A stretch of DNA of 18,621 nt from JAPLDA01 sp043783155 (GCA_043783155.1 JAYVZS010000002.1:1-18621), one strand, 5' to 3'. Counted from the first letter of the stretch, positions 1 through 6,759 are shown. A program made the numbers and translations. The notes: generated from the letters alone by a model not told the origin.

Positions 1-42
1 GTATGACATAGCGACTTTCCATTGTGATCGTTTATTTTCCAT
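1..42 (-). CDS. Partial gene, N-terminal 14 codons only (runs off left edge)
   Basis: An ATG at 42-40 opens a frame that stays open to the window edge and reads MENKRSQWKVAMSY. It is preceded by an A-rich stretch, usual for Bacteroidota starts, and by a TAnnTTTG box at 95-102 that would put the transcript start near 88. Too little protein is visible to name a family. The reading is an inference from start codon plus promoter; a chance ORF of this size is possible. Confidence 0.4.
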   Translation of the reverse strand, partial: MENKRSQWKVAMSY

Positions 43-94
43 TTTTTTTAATTTAAAGTGATTGTTGCAAACCTACATGAATTCCCGAAATTGA

Positions 95-102
95 CAAAGA
101 TA
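95..102 (-). promoter_or_regulatory. -7 element for the left-edge minus-strand gene
   Basis: Read on the minus strand this is TATCTTTG, a full match to the Bacteroidota -7 consensus TAnnTTTG. I see no clear TTG at the -33 spacing, so the assignment is moderate. The rest of 43-232 shows nothing else I can support. Confidence 0.4.
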
Positions 103-232
103 AAATCAGGTAATTCTGAAGGAGTTTGTTAAAAACATGTTGACCATAAATTGAATTGTGAACTGCAACACATTGAGATTTAGAGAAGGACGAAAAAAAT
201 CAATTTAATCCCTTCGAATCAATCTCTTTAAT

Positions 233-240
233 TACTTTTG
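233..240 (+). promoter_or_regulatory. -7 element of the SRP RNA promoter
   Basis: TACTTTTG matches TAnnTTTG and ends 4 nt before the GGG that begins the SRP RNA helix at 245, the spacing expected for a transcription start there. The -33 element is weak: the best candidate is TTC at 213-215, with a 17-nt spacer. Confidence 0.6.
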
Positions 241-244
241 TCGC

Positions 245-339
245 GGGTAAGTCCTATACGACCAGCTCCCATGAACCTCCCCAGGGCAGGAATGCAGCAA
301 GGATAAGTGGTTGAGCGGTGCGATGTAGAGTGCTTACCC
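245..339 (+). ncRNA. ffs: Signal recognition particle RNA (4.5S type)
   Basis: This is the RNA of the signal recognition particle, which binds Ffh and directs membrane and secreted proteins to the Sec translocon. The diagnostic domain IV tip is intact: CAGG (282-285), a GCA/TGC stem, the GGAA tetraloop (289-292) and AGCA (296-299), the same layout as in E. coli 4.5S RNA. The ends close as GGGTAAG (245-251) against CTTACCC (333-339). About 95 nt, so the short bacterial form without an Alu domain. A -7 box sits just upstream and a T-run (341-345) just downstream. It ends 28 nt before the stop of the convergent CAP-domain gene. The ends are set by helix pairing and may be off by a few bases. Confidence 0.93.
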
Positions 340-345
340 ATTTTT
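333..345 (+). terminator. Terminator of the SRP RNA
   Basis: The closing helix strand CTTACCC is followed by A and five T residues, and further T-rich sequence to 353. The terminal stem of the RNA itself could serve as the terminator hairpin. Confidence 0.5.
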
Positions 346-367
346 CGTTTTTTACATCAGAACAACC

Positions 368-1315
368 TTAGGGTTTGATTAACGTAACATTATAGGTATA
401 AGTAGAACTTGAGGTATTCCCTACTCCTGTTATTGTAACTGTGTACGTTACATCGGTTATACTTGAAGTATTTATTCCGGTTGGTTCCCATACAATTGTA
501 TTATCTCCGTAGCCGTCTACAACAGTATTAACTAAAAGAGAAACGGCTCCTGAAGGTCCTGTCATGGTAACATTCGCGGTAGAAAATTCAGCTCCCGGAA
601 TGGAAAAAGACCAGCGGTTGTAAACCAATTGTTGGGGTATATATCCCTTTGGAGGATAAGCAATGAATGGAGGAATCTGGGTATTGCCACCAGCGCCAAA
701 AACATAAATTGCCATTGCGTTGTCTGTGGTGCCGTAGCTGAAAGCTGTTTTGAGAGAATGAAGCAACCACCTCCGATGACCAACAGCTGTATTCCCTGAA
801 CCATAGTCGTTGATAAAGAGTGTGACTGCATTTGATGAATGAGAACCAAGCGCCAAGTTGCTGCTGCCAGCGCCTGATGAACCCAAAGATGTCCAGCAAG
901 ACCATGTGTTTGGAGGTGAATGACTGAGTTGATTATTCGCATGCATCATTAAGGCAGTCTGTTGTTCTTCCGCAAACCTCGACGTGTCGAGCGTACAATT
1001 ATCGTTCAGTCCGACCAAACGCCTGAAATAATTAATTCTTTTAATCACGGCATTGTGAGTTGACTGAGGAGCAGTTCCTGCATCACAGGAAAATGTGCTT
1101 CCGGTCCAGCCCGGATTGGTGACATTGCTTCCGAGGAAATTTGTATTGTAATCCTGCACAGCTAAATCACGGGCGCTCATTACCACAGCAGGTGCCGGAG
1201 GTGACGAATTATCATCGCTCTTCTTACAACTGTAGAACATTGAACCTGTAATTGCAAATAACAAAATGCCCTTAAGAACTTTTCCCCTCATTGTTTTATA
1301 ATTATCAGTTGTCAT
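368..1315 (-). CDS. CAP (SCP/PR-1-like) domain lipoprotein
   Basis: A secreted lipoprotein of 315 residues with a CAP domain, the fold of PR-1 and antigen 5 proteins; the bacterial role is not settled. A hydrophobic signal ends in a lipobox-like GSMFYSC with Cys30 as the lipidation site, followed by KKSDD and a Ser/Pro linker. The CAP domain covers about 84-207 (HNAVIKRINYFRRLVGL, then LSHSPP, then VGHRRWLL). A beta-rich tail follows at about 216-313. Two CAP-site histidines can be placed (His132, His180), but the acidic positions look changed: SSNL where GENL is usual, and Asp170 near the second site. A second ATG at 1291 would give a shorter, still complete signal with a basic n-region and is an equally good start. 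It is convergent to the SRP RNA and 81 nt below the next minus-strand gene. Confidence 0.8.
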   Translation of the reverse strand: MTTDNYKTMRGKVLKGILLFAITGSMFYSCKKSDDNSSPPAPAVVMSARDLAVQDYNTNFLGSNVTNPGWTGSTFSCDAGTAPQSTHNAVIKRINYFRRLVGLNDNCTLDTSRFAEEQQTALMMHANNQLSHSPPNTWSCWTSLGSSGAGSSNLALGSHSSNAVTLFINDYGSGNTAVGHRRWLLHSLKTAFSYGTTDNAMAIYVFGAGGNTQIPPFIAYPPKGYIPQQLVYNRWSFSIPGAEFSTANVTMTGPSGAVSLLVNTVVDGYGDNTIVWEPTGINTSSITDVTYTVTITGVGNTSSSTYTYNVTLIKP

Positions 1316-1396
1316 TTATTTGACGAGCCCGAAAAATCAAAAAGCCGATACTCGTTTTGTTAAGAGGATTGCTTTACGAAAACCATCTGATAATTG

Positions 1397-1870
1397 TTAC
1401 TCTAACTCCTTTAATTCTCTCAAATAATCATATTGTAAATCTTCATGCAGACCGGAAAGCACGATCTCTATTTTTTTTAGCTGACCGTTGTACAGATTTA
1501 AAAGCACCTGGCTTGTGTGCATGGCAATGCCGGAATTTTTAAGTTGCTTGCAATAATGGATTCTTAATTCCGCCTCCGTTTGTTTGGATCCGGAATAACG
1601 AATGAATTTATTTATGGTGCGGAGAATTTTGCGAAGACTCTTTTTTGCGAGATAGATATTGCTTTTGTTCATCTCACGGAATTCCGTTTCTGTTTCTTCC
1701 TTTATATTTTTTATGTAGGTTTCCTCATCATGAGCTTCAAACAAAAGGTACGTCAGCAATTCTTTGTTTTCCTTTTTGTGTTTCGCGAGACGCACACATA
1801 TTTCAAGAATCCGTTTTGGAGGATGCGTTGCTAATTCTTTATGAAGTTCGTTGAGTGAAGCAGCTTTCAT
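1397..1870 (-). CDS. Uncharacterised helical protein, 157 aa
   Basis: I do not recognise a family. The protein is charged, Lys/Glu/Leu-rich and probably all-helical, with no signal peptide or membrane segment, so likely cytoplasmic. It begins MKAASLNELHKELATHPPKR and has a middle part with many Lys and Arg (about 70-95). Codon use and a clean ATG start support it as a real gene; plus-strand frames over the same stretch give Phe/Cys-rich peptides of shadow type. It lies 81 nt upstream of the CAP lipoprotein on the same strand and could be cotranscribed with it. The upstream gap (1871-2038) shows no strong promoter. Confidence 0.65.
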   Translation of the reverse strand: MKAASLNELHKELATHPPKRILEICVRLAKHKKENKELLTYLLFEAHDEETYIKNIKEETETEFREMNKSNIYLAKKSLRKILRTINKFIRYSGSKQTEAELRIHYCKQLKNSGIAMHTSQVLLNLYNGQLKKIEIVLSGLHEDLQYDYLRELKELE

Positions 1871-1981
1871 TTAATGTTTTGTTAACCAAAGAAAAATAAC
1901 AGGAGAATACATTCGATGTCAGGATGTATTGTTCTCGCTGCAAGTAAGCAAACTTTGTCCGAATGGCAAGTTGGAAGGGTT

Positions 1982-2012
1982 TTTGAAATGTTGGGTGCAT
2001 CTTCTATTTAAG
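1982..2012 (+). promoter_or_regulatory. Weak candidate promoter for the 103-aa gene
   Basis: TTTG at 1982-1985, a 19-nt spacer, then TATTTAAG at 2005-2012. The spacing is ideal but the -7 box differs from TAnnTTTG at two places. Confidence 0.3.
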
Positions 2013-2038
2013 TACTCAAACAAATTAACCCTACTAAC

Positions 2039-2350
2039 ATGACCATTACAGACAAGAAGAGTATTGAGAGTCTACACCAGATAATAAAAAACCTGGAGAA
2101 AGACGAATTGAAACTTTCCATTGTATATCTGAAATCAGCCGTGGAATTGCTTGAACAGAAGTTTATGAACGATCATTACCCGGCGTCAAACATGTCGAAT
2201 GTAAAGTATGTGATCACTATACTCGACAGAAATATGCGGCTTAAAACAAAAGCCGACCGTAAATATTATGGAAAATTAATCGACATGGCAGCTACTGACT
2301 TAAGTAAGATATATTCATCCTTGTATGAAAAAATACACAGTATGGGATAA
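2039..2350 (+). CDS. Uncharacterised small helical protein, 103 aa
   Basis: No family recognised. The sequence reads as about four amphipathic helices (SIESLHQIIKNLEKDELKLS, then VYLKSAVELLEQKF, then VKYVITILDRNM, then KLIDMAATDLSKIYSSLYEK), without signal peptide or membrane segment. The ATG at 2039 is the first in frame and follows an A-rich stretch. It stands alone, divergent from the 157-aa gene and 230 nt upstream of the transaldolase gene. A small helical-bundle or regulatory protein is possible, but nothing in the sequence decides it. Confidence 0.6.
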   Translation: MTITDKKSIESLHQIIKNLEKDELKLSIVYLKSAVELLEQKFMNDHYPASNMSNVKYVITILDRNMRLKTKADRKYYGKLIDMAATDLSKIYSSLYEKIHSMG

Positions 2351-2534
2351 TAATTCCCCGTTCTGTCACCTGTAGAACCTGGCTGAAATAAGTTAAAATT
2401 ACCGTTGGTCAGATTTAGCATGTGTACGCTGGCGGCTATTTTTTATTGGTTGTGATCCTGAAATATCTATCCTGATCGTGATCTGAATTCCCCGATTGTT
2501 AATTTCTTTTTCAGATAAAACGGTTCTCTTTTTC

Positions 2535-2567
2535 TACTTTCGCCTGATACATCAAAAACGCGAAAGT
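2535..2567 (+). promoter_or_regulatory. Inverted repeat over the transaldolase promoter
   Basis: ACTTTCGC (2536-2543) and GCGAAAGT (2560-2567) form a perfect 8-bp inverted repeat with a 16-nt loop that holds a second small palindrome, TGAT/ATCA (2545-2548, 2551-2554). The left arm overlaps TACTTTCG (2535-2542), one mismatch from TAnnTTTG. The element ends 13 nt before the ATG. It could be an operator or a leader hairpin. The rest of the gap 2351-2534 shows nothing I can name. Confidence 0.4.
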
Positions 2568-2580
2568 CTAAACTAAAACC

Positions 2581-3228
2581 ATGAAATTTTTTATTGACAC
2601 AGCCAATCTCGATCAGATAAAAGAAGCGCAGGACCTTGGCGTACTCGACGGTGTTACCACCAACCCTTCTCTTATGGCGAAAGAAGGAATCAAAGGCGAA
2701 GCAAATATCCTGAAACATTATGTAGACATCTGCAACATTGTTTCCGGTGATGTAAGCGCTGAGGTAATTTCGACCGACTTTGCCGGTATGGTAAAAGAAG
2801 GTGAACTCCTCGCCTCTCTTCATAAACAGATTGTTGTAAAAGTTCCGATGATCAAAGACGGAGTGAAAGCATTGAAATATTTTTCCTCAAAAGGAATCAA
2901 AACAAATTGCACACTTGTGTTTTCTGCCGGGCAGGCATTGCTGGCCGCGAAAGCGGGAGCAACATACGTTTCACCGTTCATCGGGCGATTAGATGATATC
3001 AGTTACGATGGCGTTGAACTGATCAACCAGATTGTTCATATTTACCGTGTGTACGATTACAAAACACAAGTGCTTGCAGCTTCCATCCGGCATTCGATGC
3101 ACATCATTCGTTGCGCGGAAGCAGGCGCTGATGTGGCAACCTGCCCGCTTAGTGCGATTCTCGATTTGCTGAAACATCCTCTTACTGACAGCGGGCTCGC
3201 GAGATTTCTGGCAGATGCTAAAAAGTAA
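2581..3228 (+). CDS. tal: Transaldolase, TalC/FSA-like short type
   Basis: Moves a dihydroxyacetone unit between sugar phosphates in the non-oxidative pentose phosphate pathway, in the cytoplasm. At 215 residues it belongs to the short transaldolase / fructose-6-phosphate aldolase group. It begins MKFFIDTANLDQI and carries DGVTTNPSL (23-31), the Schiff-base lysine Lys87 in VVKVP, and TYVSPFIGR (128-136). Two positions separate true transaldolases from FSA: E. coli FsaA has Gln59 and Tyr131, while here the aligned residues are Glu61 and Phe133, which favours transaldolase. The ATG at 2581 fits the family N-terminus. It is preceded by an inverted repeat over a likely promoter. A separate, palindrome-bearing gap leads to the next gene. 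Confidence 0.92.
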   Translation: MKFFIDTANLDQIKEAQDLGVLDGVTTNPSLMAKEGIKGEANILKHYVDICNIVSGDVSAEVISTDFAGMVKEGELLASLHKQIVVKVPMIKDGVKALKYFSSKGIKTNCTLVFSAGQALLAAKAGATYVSPFIGRLDDISYDGVELINQIVHIYRVYDYKTQVLAASIRHSMHIIRCAEAGADVATCPLSAILDLLKHPLTDSGLARFLADAKK

Positions 3229-3258
3229 AAAATCAATTTGAAAATTTGTAAATGTGCA

Positions 3259-3334
3259 GATGTGAAAATTTTCAGAATTAGCTTGTGACCTGTTAAATTG
3301 TGAACACATTTGCGCATCTGCTAATTTTCACATC
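3259..3334. repeat. Imperfect palindrome between tal and the YciO-type gene
   Basis: GATGTGAAAATT (3259-3270) and AATTTTCACATC (3323-3334) are perfect 12-bp inverted arms. The flanks extend the symmetry imperfectly (AAATGTG against CACATAT), and the 52-nt middle reuses similar words (CACATTTG, GCATCTGC, TTGTGA). It resembles dispersed AT-rich intergenic repeats common in Bacteroidota, which is inference without a genome search. Confidence 0.5.
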
Positions 3335-3341
3335 CACATAT

Positions 3342-3956
3342 ATGCTTCAAATCTTCCCCGACAATCCCAACCAGCTTCATATAAAGAAAGCTGTTGATGC
3401 ATTGAAGAACGGTGAAGTGATTATTATTCCTACCGATACTGTTTACGCTCTTGCTTGCAGCATTCAAAATAACAAGGCGATTGAAAAAATTTGTAAACTG
3501 AAAAATGTTAAGCTTGAAAAAGCAAACTTTTCTTTTTTGTGTTACGACCTCAGTCATATTTCTGATTTCACCAAACCATTCAGTACAGAAATTTTTCGAT
3601 TGATGAAACAATCGTTGCCTGGTCCGTTTACTTTTATCCTGAACGCCAACAGCAATGTTCCGCATATTTTTAAATCAAATAAGAAAACCATTGGTATCCG
3701 TGTTCCTGACAACAACATCGCACGAACCATTGTGAAGGAACTCGGCCATCCGCTCATGGTAAGTTCTGTTCATGATGATGATTCAATTATTGAATACACA
3801 TCCGATCCTTCGGAAATTGAATCTCACTTTACTGACCAGGTTGATTTGGTAATTGACGGTGGTTACAGCGACATTCTTCCTTCAACGGTGATTGACTGCA
3901 CAGGAGAAGCTCCTGTTGTAATTCGTGAAGGAAAAGGAAAAGTGGCGGAGTATTAA
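3342..3956 (+). CDS. YciO-type protein of the Sua5/YrdC/YwlC family
   Basis: The family makes threonylcarbamoyl-AMP for the t6A modification of tRNA, but this 204-residue member resembles E. coli YciO more than TsaC (YrdC) along its length: FPDNPNQ near the start, PTDTVYALACSI (30-41), FRLMKQSLPGPFTFIL (85-100), KTIGIRVP (115-122), VDLVIDGGY (167-175), PVVIREG (191-197). In TsaC a KxR...SxN motif serves catalysis; here the aligned residues are Lys54, Val56, Ser142 and His144, so Arg and Asn are missing. E. coli YciO does not replace TsaC well, so t6A synthesis is possible but not assured. I chose ATG 3342 because it gives the YciO N-terminus; a GTG at 3300 would add 14 residues from inside a palindrome. 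It is convergent with the next gene, 40 nt away. Confidence 0.85.
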   Translation: MLQIFPDNPNQLHIKKAVDALKNGEVIIIPTDTVYALACSIQNNKAIEKICKLKNVKLEKANFSFLCYDLSHISDFTKPFSTEIFRLMKQSLPGPFTFILNANSNVPHIFKSNKKTIGIRVPDNNIARTIVKELGHPLMVSSVHDDDSIIEYTSDPSEIESHFTDQVDLVIDGGYSDILPSTVIDCTGEAPVVIREGKGKVAEY

Positions 3957-3996
3957 ATTTATTTGAGCTCCCAAAAAAAAAGAACAATTCGATTTT

Positions 3997-6330
3997 TTAT
4001 CGGATCAGCAATACGCTCCCTACTTTCCGTTGAGAGTCTTTGTTGTTAATACTGAAATCCATCACCCACACATACACATCGCCTTCCTGTTTTCTTCCGT
4101 GATAAACTCCATCCCATGGAAGACCGATGTTATTGCTTTCAAAAATCCGTTCTCCCCATCGATTAAATATTTGCAAATTAAATGAAGTCACATTCAAACC
4201 GGATGCAAAAAAGAAATCGTTCTTCCCGTCACCATTCGGTGAAAAGGCATTCGGAGCAATTACATCATCAAGACATTCTTCTTTTACAAGAATTGTATCG
4301 GAAGCAGAACACCCCAAACTATTTGTTACCGTTACCGAATATGTTCCCGGATTATTGATCGTAAGCGTTGCAAGTTGTGAGCTATCCTGCCATTGATAAC
4401 TCAGGTAGTTTCCTGCAGACAATAACATTTCATTGCCGGTACAAATGGTTGCATCATCACCCAAACTAAAACTAAAACTTCCGAAATCACCGACCTGAAT
4501 GGTCTGATTTTTAAAACAACCATTCGAATCAGTAACCGTTATTGAATAACCGCCGCTACCGATGTTAGTCACCACCTGCGAATTAAAATTACCTGGATCC
4601 CACAAATATGTATAAGGGGCTGTTCCGTTAAAAACATTTACCGCTGCTGAACCGATATGCCTGGTGCATGTATCAGGAATTGATGTTACAGCAATAGACA
4701 ATCCAGGTTGCTGAAGAATGGTGGCTGTATCCTGTTCAACACAACCGGATGCATCTGTTGTTGTAACCATGTAATTTCCTCCTCCTAAATTATTCGCTGA
4801 ATTTGTTGTGCTCACATTCGGTGACCAAGAATAGGAATACGGCGCGGTTCCCCCGGTAGTTAAAGCCAGCACAGAACCATTTGTCTGACCGCAGGCAGCA
4901 TCCGTTGTATTCAGCGTTACTGATAACAATGGTTGTTGATGGATGATAAAATTATCTGTAATACCACACCCTTGAGAATCTGTAACAGTGACAGAATAAT
5001 TTCCAAATGCAAGGCCGCTGACGGAGGTAACATTCCCCCCACCCGATGACCAATTGTATACGTAAGGCGGCGTTCCACCGTTTACTGCTTCCGAAGCTGC
5101 ACCATTCGCAAAACCACAATGTGCATCAACTACGGCAATGTTATGATTGATTTGTGCCGGTTGATTGATTGTAATTCTATTTGTATCAGGACAACTATTG
5201 GTACCGGTTACGATGTATGTATAAGTTCCTTGCGACAATCCCGATGCTGTAGCCGTTGTCTGAACAGGAGTCGTATTCCATAAATAAGTAAAAGAACCTG
5301 AGCCACCAGTCACGTTGATAACGGCCGAACCATTATTTCCACCGAAACAACTTACGTTAGCAGCAACAGCATTCGCTCTGACAATATTTACTGTGTGCAT
5401 TACGGATGAAACGGCGCTGCACGTATTGGAAGTTGTTAAAGTAACATTGTAAGTGCCGGATCCGCTGAATGTATGAGAAGGATTGTGAGCAGCTGACAGA
5501 TTGTTACTTCCTGAACCGGGATCATCAAAATTCCAACTCCATCCATTCGGGCATGTACCCGATAAGTCGGTAAAACTTACAGTGTTTGAAGACTGGCAAG
5601 AGAAAGAAAAATCAGGAGTAGTAACGGGAGCTTCTTTGATTGTGACGTCATCAAAAGCGAACCCGTCAAAATCGTTACAGGTTGTTCCCGCACCGAAAGC
5701 AAAACGGAACATCACACTTTGTTCTCCGGCAAGGTAAGGCATACAATGTTTGGAAAGTACCCATCCCCCGCTTCCGGAGCCGCCCTGGCAACTTCCTGAA
5801 GTAGGTTGCGTTGTACCTGTCCATCCCTGGTGCGCGTTAGAAAGAGTTGCGAGGTTCGTGATAGAAGAAAAGTTAAACCAGTTTGCATTGAAACAATTTA
5901 CAGGATCAGTATTAGAACCTACATTCGACCAGGTAATTCCCCCATCGAGCGAATATTGAAAAGTAGCGCCATCATATTGATGTTCTGTTTCCCAAAATAT
6001 TTTGAATGTGATATATGGGTGTGCAAGTCCTGAAAAATCAAAACACGGACTTTTTACCCACGACCGTTCTCCGTTGTTATAGAAAGAAGTGGTTAGTCCA
6101 CCTACAATCCAGCATTTGGTTCCGCTGCCGGCGGAGTTAATGGTAGGTTTTGAAGGAGTTCCCCACGCCCAGTCATTTCCTGTTCCTCCTGAAACCCAAT
6201 TCCCCTGGCCTGTTTCAAAACTCTCGTTATAAGGATAGGTATTAAGTGTAAGCATACATTGCGCAAAGGAAGCAACGGAGCAAACTAAAATAAGCCCGAT
6301 AAAAAAGAATGTCCTGTTTATTTTAAGCAA
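3997..6330 (-). CDS. Secreted SprB-repeat/PKD protein with type B T9SS sorting domain
   Basis: A 777-residue surface or secreted protein. Order: signal peptide (1-23, ending SFAQ); a MAM/jelly-roll-like region (about 35-232, with ESFETGQGNWVSGG and DGFAFDDVTI); a PKD-like domain (238-316, WSWNFDDPG and HTFSGSGTYNVTL); four SprB-type repeats (324-391, 401-466, 476-541, 553-612), each with C-x-NGS/A, GGTxPYxYxW and VTDSxGC; an Ig/PKD-like domain (625-682); and a gliding-motility C-terminal domain (690-777, APNAFSPNGDGKNDFF, FNRWGERIFES, WDG). That last domain is the type B signal for export by T9SS. Likely role: adhesin or matrix protein; ligand unknown. The start is TTG at 6330: a TGA lies two codons upstream and the first internal ATG (Met26) falls after the signal peptide. 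A TAnnTTTG box at 6358-6365 fits this start. Confidence 0.9.
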   Translation of the reverse strand: MLKINRTFFFIGLILVCSVASFAQCMLTLNTYPYNESFETGQGNWVSGGTGNDWAWGTPSKPTINSAGSGTKCWIVGGLTTSFYNNGERSWVKSPCFDFSGLAHPYITFKIFWETEHQYDGATFQYSLDGGITWSNVGSNTDPVNCFNANWFNFSSITNLATLSNAHQGWTGTTQPTSGSCQGGSGSGGWVLSKHCMPYLAGEQSVMFRFAFGAGTTCNDFDGFAFDDVTIKEAPVTTPDFSFSCQSSNTVSFTDLSGTCPNGWSWNFDDPGSGSNNLSAAHNPSHTFSGSGTYNVTLTTSNTCSAVSSVMHTVNIVRANAVAANVSCFGGNNGSAVINVTGGSGSFTYLWNTTPVQTTATASGLSQGTYTYIVTGTNSCPDTNRITINQPAQINHNIAVVDAHCGFANGAASEAVNGGTPPYVYNWSSGGGNVTSVSGLAFGNYSVTVTDSQGCGITDNFIIHQQPLLSVTLNTTDAACGQTNGSVLALTTGGTAPYSYSWSPNVSTTNSANNLGGGNYMVTTTDASGCVEQDTATILQQPGLSIAVTSIPDTCTRHIGSAAVNVFNGTAPYTYLWDPGNFNSQVVTNIGSGGYSITVTDSNGCFKNQTIQVGDFGSFSFSLGDDATICTGNEMLLSAGNYLSYQWQDSSQLATLTINNPGTYSVTVTNSLGCSASDTILVKEECLDDVIAPNAFSPNGDGKNDFFFASGLNVTSFNLQIFNRWGERIFESNNIGLPWDGVYHGRKQEGDVYVWVMDFSINNKDSQRKVGSVLLIR

Positions 6331-6357
6331 TTGTCAAAATTTGAAACCTCTATTCAG

Positions 6358-6365
6358 CAAATATA
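6358..6365 (-). promoter_or_regulatory. -7 element for the SprB-repeat protein gene
   Basis: Read on the minus strand it is TATATTTG, a full TAnnTTTG match, ending 28 nt before the TTG start. It predicts a short leader of about 20 nt and so supports the TTG start. The -33 region is T-rich but lacks a clear TTG at the right spacing. Confidence 0.55.
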
Positions 6366-6480
6366 GGGTACTTAAAGATGAATAGAAAACATTAGAAACA
6401 ACAACATTCTATTCCTTCAATTTCCAGTGGGCGGCTTCTGTTAAAGGACTTCCTGCTTTCCCTTAAATTTCCTTTAAACC

Positions 6481-6510
6481 TTGCGTTTGATGATTTTTCA
6501 TTTAACTTTG
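6481..6510 (+). promoter_or_regulatory. Promoter of the cold-shock gene
   Basis: TTG (6481-6483), a 19-nt spacer and TAACTTTG (6503-6510) match the Bacteroidota primary sigma consensus at both boxes. The start codon lies 35 nt further on, giving a short leader, unlike the long thermosensing leader of E. coli cspA. Confidence 0.75.
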
Positions 6511-6544
6511 CCTCTATTAATTAAATTAAAAAACACAAGAAGTA

Positions 6545-6739
6545 ATGAAAAAAGGTAAAGTTAAATTTTACAATTACTCAAAGGGATTTGGGTTTATTTG
6601 TGATGATGAAACAGGCGAGGACATATTCGTCCATGCAACTGGTCTGAAAGAAGAAATTCGCGATGGTGACGCTGTCACTTTCGAAGTTGCTCAGGGTAAA
6701 AGAGGTTTAAATGCAGTGAACGTTCAACGTGCAGCATAA
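6545..6739 (+). CDS. Cold-shock domain protein (CspA family)
   Basis: A 64-residue, single-domain nucleic-acid-binding protein; the family melts RNA structure and supports transcription and translation, in cold or in growth. Both RNA-binding motifs are present: KGFGFI (RNP1, 13-18) and DIFVH (RNP2, 26-30), and it begins MKKGKVKFYN, the usual CSD start. Length matches the family (about 65-70). It has its own near-consensus promoter and is followed by two hairpins, the second with a T-run, so it is probably a single-gene transcript. Divergent from the SprB-repeat gene. Which paralogue of the family it is cannot be told here. Confidence 0.95.
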   Translation: MKKGKVKFYNYSKGFGFICDDETGEDIFVHATGLKEEIRDGDAVTFEVAQGKRGLNAVNVQRAA

Positions 6740-6740
6740 A

Positions 6741-6759
6741 CCTGCCAACCGCAGGCAGG
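6741..6759 (+). repeat. Small hairpin CCTGCC/GGCAGG after the cold-shock gene
   Basis: CCTGCC (6741-6746) pairs with GGCAGG (6754-6759) around a 7-nt loop, directly after the stop codon. No T-run follows at once, so it is more likely an mRNA-end stabiliser or a REP-like fragment than the terminator. Confidence 0.4.

Noticed and set aside
562..942. 126- and 105-codon minus frames inside the CAP lipoprotein gene
   Set aside because: They lie in other frames of a gene with a clear lipobox and CAP motifs, and read as low-complexity shadow peptides.
2581..3228. Reading the enzyme as fructose-6-phosphate aldolase
   Set aside because: The residues aligned with FsaA Gln59 and Tyr131 are Glu61 and Phe133, which fits transaldolase better.
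3300..3341. GTG start at 3300 for the YciO-type gene
   Set aside because: The added 14 residues come from inside an intergenic palindrome, while ATG 3342 gives the family N-terminus.
4490..5370. Tandem DNA repeats read as CRISPR-like
   Set aside because: The periodicity is from coding SprB-type repeats of about 65-75 codons, diverged at nucleotide level, with no constant short repeats and spacers.
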